Source: Candidatus Altarchaeales archaeon (GTDB lineage Archaea > Altiarchaeota > Altiarchaeia > IMC4 > QMZM01). From it: a DNA stretch of 10,661 nt. The notes under the pieces were generated by a model that worked only from the letters and a program-made list of their open reading frames with translations, had not been told where the DNA came from and did no database searches. Shown here piece after piece: positions 1-6,340 of the stretch (its first letter is position 1; every line of letters begins with the position of its first letter). The stretch is from positions 1 to 10,661 of the forward strand of contig QMZG01000029.1 of NCBI GenBank assembly GCA_003663045.1, given 5' to 3'. Both the position numbers and the translations under genes were made by a program.

Positions 1-84
1 TCACAAAGTGAAAACAAAAAACTTTGGAATGAAATCTTCAAAGAATTTTGGAAAGATTGGAGCTCTTTAATGTCATTTTTCTAA
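1..84 (+). CDS. Possible C-terminal end of an upstream protein (partial)
   Basis: The first reading frame is open from the window edge to a TAA at 82-84, giving 27 residues rich in Lys, Glu, Trp and Phe and ending ...SLMSFF. The alternating charged and aromatic pattern looks like an amphipathic helix at the end of a protein. The second frame is also open to position 70, so the assignment is uncertain. No family can be recognised from so short a piece. Confidence 0.35.
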   Translation, partial: SQSENKKLWNEIFKEFWKDWSSLMSFF

Positions 85-92
85 TATAATAA
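82..92 (+). promoter_or_regulatory. TATA-like box upstream of sepS
   Basis: The AT-only stretch TAATATAATAA is centred about 33 nt before the sepS ATG. With the archaeal TATA-to-start spacing of roughly 25 nt this would give a transcript with a leader of only a few nucleotides. No Shine-Dalgarno sequence precedes the ATG, which fits leaderless or near-leaderless expression. Confidence 0.4.
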
Positions 93-111
93 TGGGAATT
101 TAATGGGAATT
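90..111 (+). repeat. 11-bp tandem duplication before sepS
   Basis: The unit TAATGGGAATT occurs twice back to back (90-100 and 101-111), immediately upstream of the sepS start and partly overlapping the TATA-like box. It may be replication slippage or a duplicated protein-binding half-site; the sequence alone does not decide. Confidence 0.6.
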
Positions 112-119
112 CTTAAACG

Positions 120-1679
120 ATGAAATTTGATACCAAGAAGATTAAGGCAAAGGCTAAGGAGAATTTTGAGAAAGCATGGTTAGAGACGGCAGATCTCTTG
201 CCAGAGGAGAGTAAAAGGAATTATGTTGGAGGGAAGGGGAGGGCGCATCCACTTCATGATCTTATCCAGGAGGTTAGAAAAATATTTCTGGATTTGGGTT
301 TCGATGAAATAGAAAACAGCATATTTGTTCCAGAGGAGGAGGTATATTGGCAGTATGGTCCAGAAGCCCCAGTAATCCTGGATCGATGCTATTACCTGGC
401 TGGATTACCAAGACCCGACATCGGTCTAAGTAAAGAAAAGATCGAAAGAATTCTGAAGGTAAACTCCAAGATTGATATAGAAAGATTTCAGGAAATTTTG
501 AGGGGATACAGAGAAGGGGATATTGAGGGAGATGACCTCTTTGAGGAGATGGTTAATAAACTTGATATCAAACCAGAAGAGGCGACTGGGATTATAGAAA
601 TTTTTCCAGAATTCAGAACCCTTACCCCTATTCCCGAAAAAATGACATTGAGGTCTCACATGACCGCAGTATGGTTTCCCACCCTGAGGGCATTGCAACA
701 TAAAGAGAATTTACCCCTGAGGTTATTCTCCATCGGCGTGAGATTTAGAAGGGAGCAGAAGGTAGATGCGACTCATCTCAGGGCTCACTATGGCGCATCC
801 TGCGTTATAATGGATTCGGAGATCAGCCTAGATTCTGGAAAGAAATTGTCCGAGAAAATTCTGGATGGGTTGAATTTTAAAGAGATACATTTTGTAAAGA
901 AGAGGGCCACCTCAAATTACTATGCACCAGAAACGGAACTTGAGATCTATTCGGGAGGGATCGAGGTGGCAGACTGCGGCATGTATTCTCCGGTAGCATT
1001 GTCAAACTATGGTATAGAATATCCGGTATTCAATATCGGTTTTGGTCTGGAGAGGATCCTGATGTTAAGAGAAAATTGGGATGATGTTCGTGAGGTTTTG
1101 TATCCACAGTTCTATAAAGCCTTAGAGCTAAGTGATGATGAGATTGCAGATCAAATAAAAATTGATAAAATTCCAGAGACGGAGGAAGGTAGGGGTTTGG
1201 CATTACTGATCTCGAAAGTGGCGAGAGAAAATGCAGAGAGGGAGTCACCCTGCAGATTCTTGGTATATAAGGGAAAATTCTTGGGGAAGGATATTGAGGT
1301 TTTTATTCTAGAAAAGGAGGAGGGAACAAGGCTTTTGGGACCCGCTGCCTTAAATGATATCTATGTATATCAAGGGGGTATTTATGGAATTCCCTCAAGA
1401 CCCGAAAAATTAAAGAAAGGGTTACTGGAAGTGAAGAAAAAAGGGGCCAGGGTTAAATTTTCCTATCTGGATTCTATTGCTAATTATTTTGCATCTGAGA
1501 TAGAAGACTCTGTTAGGGAGAAAAAGAGGAGGGGATTCTTTCAGATAAAGATGGCCAAGACGGCAGCAGATATAAATATCGCTATATCCGAGAGTGCTCG
1601 GAGATATATCACCTCAAAGAACAGGGAAATATCGCTTAAAGGCCCCATTTTCACTTCTGTAGAATTCTTGGTTAAATAG
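120..1679 (+). CDS. sepS: O-phosphoserine--tRNA(Cys) ligase (SepRS)
   Basis: Class II aminoacyl-tRNA synthetase that charges tRNA(Cys) with O-phosphoserine; SepCysS then converts Sep-tRNA to Cys-tRNA in archaea that lack or supplement CysRS. The 519 residues match the usual family length of about 530-540. Visible signatures are a substrate-pocket segment SHMTAVWFPTL (from residue 179), a motif 2-like FSIGVRFRREQ (about 203-213) followed by DATHLRAHYGAS, and motif 3 GFGLERILML (307-316). The C-terminal part (about 360-519) is the expected tRNA-recognition region. The ATG at 120 is preceded by a TATA-like box and no ribosome site, so a leaderless mRNA is likely. The partner genes pscS and the SepCysE gene are not in this window. 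The gene stands alone: what follows is a separate small cassette. The assignment is secure because motif 2, motif 3 and overall length all agree with the family. Confidence 0.95.
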   Translation: MKFDTKKIKAKAKENFEKAWLETADLLPEESKRNYVGGKGRAHPLHDLIQEVRKIFLDLGFDEIENSIFVPEEEVYWQYGPEAPVILDRCYYLAGLPRPDIGLSKEKIERILKVNSKIDIERFQEILRGYREGDIEGDDLFEEMVNKLDIKPEEATGIIEIFPEFRTLTPIPEKMTLRSHMTAVWFPTLRALQHKENLPLRLFSIGVRFRREQKVDATHLRAHYGASCVIMDSEISLDSGKKLSEKILDGLNFKEIHFVKKRATSNYYAPETELEIYSGGIEVADCGMYSPVALSNYGIEYPVFNIGFGLERILMLRENWDDVREVLYPQFYKALELSDDEIADQIKIDKIPETEEGRGLALLISKVARENAERESPCRFLVYKGKFLGKDIEVFILEKEEGTRLLGPAALNDIYVYQGGIYGIPSRPEKLKKGLLEVKKKGARVKFSYLDSIANYFASEIEDSVREKKRRGFFQIKMAKTAADINIAISESARRYITSKNREISLKGPIFTSVEFLVK

Positions 1680-1688
1680 AATTTATTC

Positions 1689-1703
1689 AGAAATATGCGA
1701 AAA
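1689..1703 (+). repeat. 15-bp direct repeat, left copy
   Basis: AGAAATATGCGAAAA lies 10 nt after the sepS stop codon. An identical copy is found at 3103-3117, on the other side of the zinc-finger/ATPase pair. The two copies could be a duplicated target site or attachment site, or a shared promoter element; here the last bases run into an AT-rich, TATA-like stretch. Confidence 0.7.
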
Positions 1704-1711
1704 TTAAAATA
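1698..1711 (+). promoter_or_regulatory. Possible BRE/TATA element before the small zinc-finger ORF
   Basis: A purine-rich CGAAAA is followed by TTAAAATA (1704-1711), centred about 31 nt before the ATG at 1738. The order and spacing suit an archaeal BRE plus TATA box with a very short leader. No Shine-Dalgarno motif is present before that ATG. Confidence 0.35.
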
Positions 1712-1737
1712 GAAAATGCCACCCATAAAAACCCACA

Positions 1738-1866
1738 ATGAAAAATATTAAAACCTGTGCGGTTTGTGGTAAACCTGTTAGAAAAGGAACTGGGGTATTT
1801 TATAGACACAGGTTGGTACATAAAAAATGCCTGAGGAAAGCGAAATTAATATGGTATAGATTGTAG
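1738..1866 (+). CDS. Small zinc-finger-like protein (42 aa)
   Basis: A 42-codon ORF with Cys-x2-Cys (C7, C10) followed, after a basic stretch, by His-x2-Cys (H28, C31). This four-ligand layout suggests one zinc-binding knuckle or treble-clef-like fold. The protein is very basic (many Lys and Arg), so nucleic-acid binding is plausible, but this is inference. Its TAG stop (1864-1866) directly abuts the ATG of the downstream ATPase at 1867, with zero spacing, so the two are probably translated in a coupled manner and may act together. It is short enough to be missed by ordinary gene callers. I do not recognise a named family. The conserved-looking ligand spacing, a plausible upstream TATA element and the exact abutment are the reasons to call it real. 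Confidence 0.6.
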   Translation: MKNIKTCAVCGKPVRKGTGVFYRHRLVHKKCLRKAKLIWYRL

Positions 1867-1890
1867 ATGACAAAGATGACAAAGATGACA
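1867..1890 (+). repeat. 9-bp tandem repeat at the ATPase start codon
   Basis: ATGACAAAG is repeated twice, followed by a partial third unit ATGACA, encoding Met-Thr-Lys-Met-Thr-Lys-Met-Thr. Each unit offers an in-frame ATG. Because the unit is a multiple of three, slippage here would add or remove start codons without breaking the frame. Confidence 0.7.
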
Positions 1891-3063
1891 GGAAATCCGT
1901 TTTATGCGAGAGGTGCTGTGAATCCAAAATATTTTGCAAATAGAGATGAATTACTAAGATTCTTTAGAGAAAATGTTGAAGAATGTATAAACTCCAAGAT
2001 AGTCAGGCCAGATAATATCGTCATATTGGGGAACTGGGGTGTTGGGAAGACATCAACATTGTACAAATTCAGTGATATCCTTCACAATGAAATGGAAAAC
2101 ACATTTTCTGTTATATTGCCCCTCAAACCGTCTATTTGCACTAATGCCGACATATTTGCCACCTCTCTGATAGATGCATTGTTTAGACAGTATTCTGTTT
2201 CTACGCCCTTAAAAGACAAGATCGTAGAAACCATAAGAGAGGAGTCGAGGGTCTGGGAAAAATGGAAACTGGAAAAATTATCTCTTAGTCCTGAATTGAA
2301 GAGAAGGGATAGGAGATATAGTATTGTAAATCTCACGGAAACATTACTCAATCTGTGGAATAAACTTGAGAGTAACGGTATAGAAATTGGGGTTATAATG
2401 TTAGATGATATTCACTACCTTCTTACTGAGGGATGGGATGGAAGCTTGTATGATCTGAGGACAGATATCCAGGCACTTTCCGCACAAGGAGCCAGATACA
2501 TGTTTGTGATTACTGGTCAAACATTTTTATATCCCGAGATGCACGAACTGGCTGAGCCGTTCACTAGGCTATTTGAAAAATTTGAGATAGATAATTTTGA
2601 TCTGAACGGTACGAGGGAGGTTATAGAAAAACCGCTAAGGGTTGAAGGTATAGAGATAAAAATCTCTGATGACGTGATAGAAAGAATACATAATATAACT
2701 GAAGGGCACCCATTCTTTATCGTTTTTATAATGCGTGACCTTTTACGCAAGATTAAGCAAGGGAGGATAGACATGGAGAAATTCAATGAATCTTATCCCT
2801 CTATTATCGACCATCTCACAAAAACCAAGTTTCAGGATGATTTTAACAAAGCTACAGATGCCGAAAGAGAGACCCTCCTGAAAATAGCTGAATTGGGTGA
2901 AGAAGTATTTACCCCTTCAGATATAGCTGGAAGATCTCAATCTAAATTGTTTGAAAGATTGATGGAAAAGGAGTTACTCGTTAAAATTTCTAGAGGTAAG
3001 TACAGGTTGTATCACACCATGTTCTTGGAATTTTTGAGGATGATGAAGAAAGGAACGAAATAA
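1867..3063 (+). CDS. P-loop ATPase of archaeal STAND/ORC-like (AAA+) type with C-terminal winged helix
   Basis: 398-residue nucleotide-binding protein. Walker A is GNWGVGKT (55-62), Walker B is VIMLDD (176-181), and a sensor-1-like strand FVITGQ lies at 213-218. The N-terminal NPFY...Y-F-ANRDE segment is typical of archaeal ATPases that resemble Orc1/Cdc6 and STAND proteins. After a helical lid with EGHPFFIVFIM (279-289), residues about 330-392 form a predicted winged helix, suggesting DNA or protein binding. The role is unknown; such proteins are often switches, toxin-like regulators or mobile-element partners. The start has three in-frame ATGs (1867, 1876, 1885) inside an ATGACAAAG repeat, so the exact first residue is uncertain; 1867 is chosen because it abuts the stop of the 42-aa zinc-finger ORF. 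A hairpin follows the stop, and 15-bp direct repeats flank the pair. No membrane segment or signal peptide is seen. Confidence 0.85.
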   Translation: MTKMTKMTGNPFYARGAVNPKYFANRDELLRFFRENVEECINSKIVRPDNIVILGNWGVGKTSTLYKFSDILHNEMENTFSVILPLKPSICTNADIFATSLIDALFRQYSVSTPLKDKIVETIREESRVWEKWKLEKLSLSPELKRRDRRYSIVNLTETLLNLWNKLESNGIEIGVIMLDDIHYLLTEGWDGSLYDLRTDIQALSAQGARYMFVITGQTFLYPEMHELAEPFTRLFEKFEIDNFDLNGTREVIEKPLRVEGIEIKISDDVIERIHNITEGHPFFIVFIMRDLLRKIKQGRIDMEKFNESYPSIIDHLTKTKFQDDFNKATDAERETLLKIAELGEEVFTPSDIAGRSQSKLFERLMEKELLVKISRGKYRLYHTMFLEFLRMMKKGTK

Positions 3064-3066
3064 ACA

Positions 3067-3088
3067 ACCCCGCCATAAATGACGGGGT
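3067..3088 (+). terminator. GC-rich hairpin after the ATPase gene
   Basis: Arms 3067-3075 (ACCCCGCCA) and 3080-3088 (TGACGGGGT) pair over nine positions with one C/A mismatch around a TAAA loop, 4 nt after the ATPase stop codon. Only a weak T-rich tail follows (TATTTCATG), so this is not a textbook intrinsic terminator. It could stabilise the mRNA 3' end. The shape, with CATAAATG at the apex, also reminds me of end hairpins of IS200/IS605-type elements, but no transposase or TnpB is present. Confidence 0.5.
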
Positions 3089-3102
3089 ATTTCATGCTAA
3101 TT

Positions 3103-3117
3103 AGAAATATGCGAAAA
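3103..3117 (+). repeat. 15-bp direct repeat, right copy
   Basis: Second exact copy of AGAAATATGCGAAAA, 15 nt after the hairpin and just before the ribosome-binding site of the radical SAM gene at 3138. The bases on either side differ from those around the left copy at 1689-1703, so the identity is confined to the 15 bp. Confidence 0.7.
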
Positions 3118-3122
3118 AACAA

Positions 3123-3129
3123 AGGAGGT
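3123..3129 (+). promoter_or_regulatory. Strong Shine-Dalgarno site for the AmrS-like gene
   Basis: AGGAGGT sits 8 nt before the ATG at 3138. It is the only full-strength ribosome-binding site in the window and fixes this start codon. It also means the transcript must have a leader, unlike the neighbouring TATA-close genes. Confidence 0.8.
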
Positions 3130-3137
3130 AAATTGTA

Positions 3138-4166
3138 ATGAAGGAAGCAATGTTCTATGAAAAATTGGGCGAAAGTAAGGTAAGATGCGAGCTGTGCGCC
3201 AGAAACTGTATAATTCCGGAGGGGAAAACTGGGTTCTGCAGAGTTAGAAAGAATATAGATGGAAGACTTTACTCTCTGGTTTATGATAGAATTAACTCAG
3301 CAACTCCCAATCCAATTGAAAAGAAGCCGTGTTATAATTTTGCCCCCGGGTCATGGACGTTTTCGATCTGTACCCCGGGCTGTAATTGGAGATGTAAATA
3401 CTGCTGTAACTGGATCATAAGCCAGGAATCGGAGATAGAGGGTAGAAAAATAGCCCCAGAGGAGATCGTCCAACTGGCAAAGAACTCTGGATGTCAGGGT
3501 ATCAGTTATACATTTACAGAACCAACAATATTCTATGAATTATCATATGATACCGCTAAATTGGCTCACGAGGAAGGTTTGTATAATACGTGGGTTACAA
3601 ACGGATATACAAACCCGGAGCCAATTAAGAAGATTTCTAGGTATTTAGATGCGGCTACGGTTGATTTTAAGGGCTCTGGGGATGAGAGATTTATGAGAGA
3701 TTTTTCCTCGGTTCCGTCAACCGAGCCGATTTACAGGGCATTAAGGGAATATAAAAAGCATGGGGTCCATCTGGAGATAACAGATCTAATAGTTCCCAGG
3801 GTGGGGGATTCTATGGAAAGGGTAAAAGAACTGGTAGAATGGATAAAGGAAAATCTGGGGGACGAAACGCCGATCCATTTCTTGAGATTCTTTCCAACCT
3901 ACAGGGTTAGGGATATCCCGGAGACTCCACTAAAAACCCTCGAGGAAGCCTATGATATCGCCAAAGCAGCCGGAATGAAGTATGTTTATCTGGGGAATGT
4001 CAGTGAAAGAAACAATACCTATTGTCCCAACTGCAATAGATTATTGATTAAAAGACGGTGGATGGAAACGATAGAATACAAAATCAGGGATGGAAAATGT
4101 CCCTATTGCGGAGAGGAGATAAACATCGGGGGAGAGAGATGGATCCCTTCAGAACTGAAACAATGA
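3138..4166 (+). CDS. amrS: AmmeMemoRadiSam-type radical SAM protein (AmrS-like)
   Basis: 342-residue radical SAM enzyme. The cluster-binding Cys-x3-Cys-x2-Cys is C82, C86, C89 in GCNWRCKYCCNW. An N-terminal Cys cluster (C17, C20, C24, C34) precedes it, and a C-terminal zinc-ribbon-like pair C296-x2-C299 ... C321-x2-C324 closes the protein; this three-part layout is characteristic of AmrS. AmrS belongs to the AmmeMemoRadiSam set with AMMECR1-like (AmrA) and Memo-like (AmrB) proteins, whose reaction is not established as far as I know; neither partner is in this window. An unusual point is C90 directly after the third cluster cysteine, where homologues typically carry Gln (CQNW). The start is fixed by the strong AGGAGGT site. 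Its TGA overlaps the ATG of the next radical SAM gene (ATGA, 4163-4166), so the two are translationally coupled. Confidence 0.88.
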   Translation: MKEAMFYEKLGESKVRCELCARNCIIPEGKTGFCRVRKNIDGRLYSLVYDRINSATPNPIEKKPCYNFAPGSWTFSICTPGCNWRCKYCCNWIISQESEIEGRKIAPEEIVQLAKNSGCQGISYTFTEPTIFYELSYDTAKLAHEEGLYNTWVTNGYTNPEPIKKISRYLDAATVDFKGSGDERFMRDFSSVPSTEPIYRALREYKKHGVHLEITDLIVPRVGDSMERVKELVEWIKENLGDETPIHFLRFFPTYRVRDIPETPLKTLEEAYDIAKAAGMKYVYLGNVSERNNTYCPNCNRLLIKRRWMETIEYKIRDGKCPYCGEEINIGGERWIPSELKQ

Positions 4167-5164
4167 TGAAGATTATGAAAGCATATGGGCCGGTTCCATC
4201 CAGGAGATTGGGGAAGAGTTTGGGGATAAACAACATCCCTCCAAAGATATGTACCTATTCTTGCGTTTACTGCCAGCTTGGAGCCACGATAAAAACACAG
4301 ATAGATCGTAGAAAATTCTACGAGATCGAGGAGGTAGTTAAAGACGTTGAGAGAAGGGTAAGGGAGGCTGAGAAAAATAAAGAAACCATAGACTATCTGA
4401 GTTTTGTCCCAGATGGAGAGCCAACCCTGGATATTAACCTGGGAAGGGAGATCGAGCTTTTAAAGCCTCTGGGGATCAAAATCGCCATAATCACAAATGC
4501 CTCCATGATATGGCGTGAGGATGTTAGAGATGACCTACTAAATGCGAATTGGGTCTCCTTCAAGATCGACTCTGTAAGTGAAAAAATCTGGCATAGAATT
4601 AATAGACCTCACATGTCTTTGAGACTTGAAAAAATTTTGGAGGGGATGCTCGAATTTGCCAGGATTTTTGGAGGGGAACTAACAACGGAAACCATGTTGA
4701 TTCGGGGGATTAATGATGACGATTGGGAGATTATGGCGATAGCTAATTTTTTGTCTGAATTAAAACCAGATAAAGCCTATATTTCCATCCCAACCAGACC
4801 GCCGGCTGAAAAAGGAATAATGCCTGCATCGGAGCAGAGTATTAATAAAGCCTATCAAATTTTTGGTAATAGATTACCCGATGTGGAATATCTGATCGGT
4901 TATGAAGGAAATGCATTTGCATTTACCGGGAATATTGAGGATGATCTACTCAGCATTGCATCGGTGCATCCGATGAGGGAGGAGGCAGTTAAAGAATTTT
5001 TATCAAAAGCTCGCTCTGATTGGGATGTTATAAAAAGATTGATCAGGGAGAATAAACTCATAGAGTTGCAATATCAGGGAAAGAAATTCTACATGAGGAA
5101 GCTGCATAGAGGGATAGGAAATGCAAGAAGAGCAGGAACTTTAAGTAGATTTATAGTGTTTTAA
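4163..5164 (+). CDS. Radical SAM protein of the COG0731-like 'GPVPSRRLG' family
   Basis: 333-residue radical SAM enzyme, counting from the ATG at 4163. An N-terminal signature YGPVPSRRLGKSLGINNIPP (8-27) leads into the cluster motif C30-x3-C34-x2-C37 followed by Gln. FVPDGEPTLD (81-90) corresponds to the SAM-binding GGE-like strand, and TNASM (111-115) follows. Residues about 265-333 form a helix-rich tail that looks like a winged helix. The family is often labelled after tRNA wyosine synthase (COG0731), but the Cys-Gln ending of the motif and the N-terminal signature mark a different, uncharacterised branch; I do not assign a substrate. The frame is open further upstream to an ATG at 4058, but that would overlap amrS by over 100 nt; the ATGA overlap at 4163-4166 is the more likely start (a second ATG at 4166 is possible). 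Coupling with amrS suggests a shared pathway. Confidence 0.87.
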   Translation: MMKIMKAYGPVPSRRLGKSLGINNIPPKICTYSCVYCQLGATIKTQIDRRKFYEIEEVVKDVERRVREAEKNKETIDYLSFVPDGEPTLDINLGREIELLKPLGIKIAIITNASMIWREDVRDDLLNANWVSFKIDSVSEKIWHRINRPHMSLRLEKILEGMLEFARIFGGELTTETMLIRGINDDDWEIMAIANFLSELKPDKAYISIPTRPPAEKGIMPASEQSINKAYQIFGNRLPDVEYLIGYEGNAFAFTGNIEDDLLSIASVHPMREEAVKEFLSKARSDWDVIKRLIRENKLIELQYQGKKFYMRKLHRGIGNARRAGTLSRFIVF

Positions 5165-5180
5165 TTAAATAGATTAATGG

Positions 5181-5822
5181 ATGATAATGAAAATTACCCT
5201 GATCTACGATAATGAGGTCTATAGGAAGGGTCTTAGATCCGATTGGGGTTTCTCCTGTCTCGTAGAAGTAGAAGATCGGCCAAGAATTCTCTTCGATACC
5301 GGTGCTAATGGTGGGACACTTTTAGATAATATGAAAAAACTCGACATTAAACCCGAGTCTATTGATGAAGTCTTTATATCGCATGACCACTGGGACCATG
5401 TTGGGGGGGTTCCCGATCTGCTGAAAGTGAAACCAGACCTAAAGATTTACGTACCTGAGTCATATGGGTCAAAAGGCAATAATATAGTTCGAATAAAAGA
5501 ATCCATTGAGATCCATGAAAACATGTGGTCTACGGGTGAGCTTTCGGGGATAGAGCAGTCTCTCGTAGTTAAGACGGAGAGGGGATTGGTTGTTATTGAC
5601 GGCTGTTCTCATCCCGGGGTGGGAAATATTCTTCGGGCAGCGTCGCAGTTTGGAAGGGTCTATGCCTTAATTGGCGGCTTGCATGGTTTCAGGGAATTTG
5701 ACTTACTTAAGGATCTGGAATTGGTCTGTCCCTGCCACTGCACACAGCACATATCTGAGATAAAGAGGTTGTATCCAGACAAATACGTTGAAGGCGGAGT
5801 GGGTAGGATAATTGAGCTCTAA
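5181..5822 (+). CDS. Metallo-beta-lactamase-fold hydrolase (COG1237-like)
   Basis: 213-residue MBL-fold protein. The metal motif is SHDHWDH (67-73; H68, H70, D72, H73), with further likely ligands in GCSHPGVGN (H144), GGLHGF (H168) and PCHCTQH (H186). The pattern GFSCLVEVE...ILFDTGANGGTLLDNM at the N-terminus and HCT near the C-terminus are typical of the family annotated as 7,8-dihydropterin-6-methyl-4-(beta-D-ribofuranosyl)aminobenzene-5'-phosphate synthase, an activity tied to methanopterin synthesis in methanogens. At 213 residues it is somewhat shorter than many members. The exact substrate is not decidable here. The start may be the ATG at 5181 or the in-frame one at 5187; neither has a clear ribosome site. 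It begins 16 nt after the second radical SAM gene, so it is likely part of the same operon. Confidence 0.85.
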   Translation: MIMKITLIYDNEVYRKGLRSDWGFSCLVEVEDRPRILFDTGANGGTLLDNMKKLDIKPESIDEVFISHDHWDHVGGVPDLLKVKPDLKIYVPESYGSKGNNIVRIKESIEIHENMWSTGELSGIEQSLVVKTERGLVVIDGCSHPGVGNILRAASQFGRVYALIGGLHGFREFDLLKDLELVCPCHCTQHISEIKRLYPDKYVEGGVGRIIEL

Positions 5823-5889
5823 GAAATGAAAACACGCAAAAGCTGGCGACAGAAATTAGAAAAGGAGATGGCAATTTAAATGAAAAGCT

Positions 5890-6309
5890 ATGAGAGGGAT
5901 GGAGATGGAGGGATCTGAAGATTGCGTATTATGTAAGGTTATTGGAGGAGAATTAAAATCGTGGAAGATCTATGAAGATGATTTCGCTATGGGCATATTA
6001 GATGTAAATCCATGTACAGAGGGTCATTGTTTAGTGGTTCCGAAAAAACATGTAATTAGGTTTTATGAGATGGAGGATGAAGAATTATCAAGGTTATTTC
6101 GTGCAGTAAAAATTGTTGCAAAAAAGATCAAAAAGGCATTAAACCCGGATTTTGTTTGTATCTTCATCCGCGGGGGGAGGATATCTCACCTCCACGTGGC
6201 TGTTTTTCCTTCCATGAAGAATGATTCCCTGAGTGGATTCCCCCAGAGCAGCTTTGAGAAGGTTACGGTAGATCTGGATGAAGTGGCAGAGAGGATCAGG
6301 AACGCATAA
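5890..6309 (+). CDS. HIT-family protein with degenerate histidine triad
   Basis: 139-residue protein of the histidine-triad superfamily (nucleotide hydrolases and transferases). Visible are an N-terminal zinc-type Cys-x2-Cys (C12, C15) after EDCVLCKVIGGE, the strand motif GHCLVVPKKH (45-54), and the triad region SHLHVAVFP (99-107). The canonical motif is His-x-His-x-His; here H100 and H102 are kept but the third His is replaced by A104, and the glycine-rich loop before it is short (IRGGRIS). The middle His, the nucleophile in HINT and FHIT proteins, is present, so activity is possible but may be altered. In-frame ATGs at 5890, 5899 and 5905 all lie near the expected N-terminus, and no spacing-correct ribosome site picks one. 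It lies 67 nt after the MBL gene and could be the last gene of that operon; a T-run follows its stop. Confidence 0.85.
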   Translation: MRGMEMEGSEDCVLCKVIGGELKSWKIYEDDFAMGILDVNPCTEGHCLVVPKKHVIRFYEMEDEELSRLFRAVKIVAKKIKKALNPDFVCIFIRGGRISHLHVAVFPSMKNDSLSGFPQSSFEKVTVDLDEVAERIRNA

Positions 6310-6322
6310 ATACCGAGATGTG

Positions 6323-6333
6323 TTTTTTATTTT
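6323..6333 (+). terminator. T-run after the HIT gene
   Basis: T6 then A then T4 on the coding strand, 13 nt after the HIT stop codon. T-runs without a hairpin are the usual archaeal transcription stop. A TATA-like box for the next gene follows at once, so this is a probable boundary between transcription units. Confidence 0.45.
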
Positions 6334-6340
6334 CTCCAGA

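Noticed and set aside
4058..4162. Upstream extension of the second radical SAM gene by 35 codons to an ATG at 4058
   Set aside because: It would overlap amrS by more than 100 nt, inside its conserved zinc-ribbon end. The family signature begins just after the ATG at 4163, which forms a classic ATGA overlap.
4163..5164. Identification as the tRNA wyosine synthase Taw1
   Set aside because: The cluster motif ends in Cys-Gln and the protein begins with the GPVPSRRLG signature, which marks a different branch of the broad group; the Taw1 motif as I recall it ends differently.
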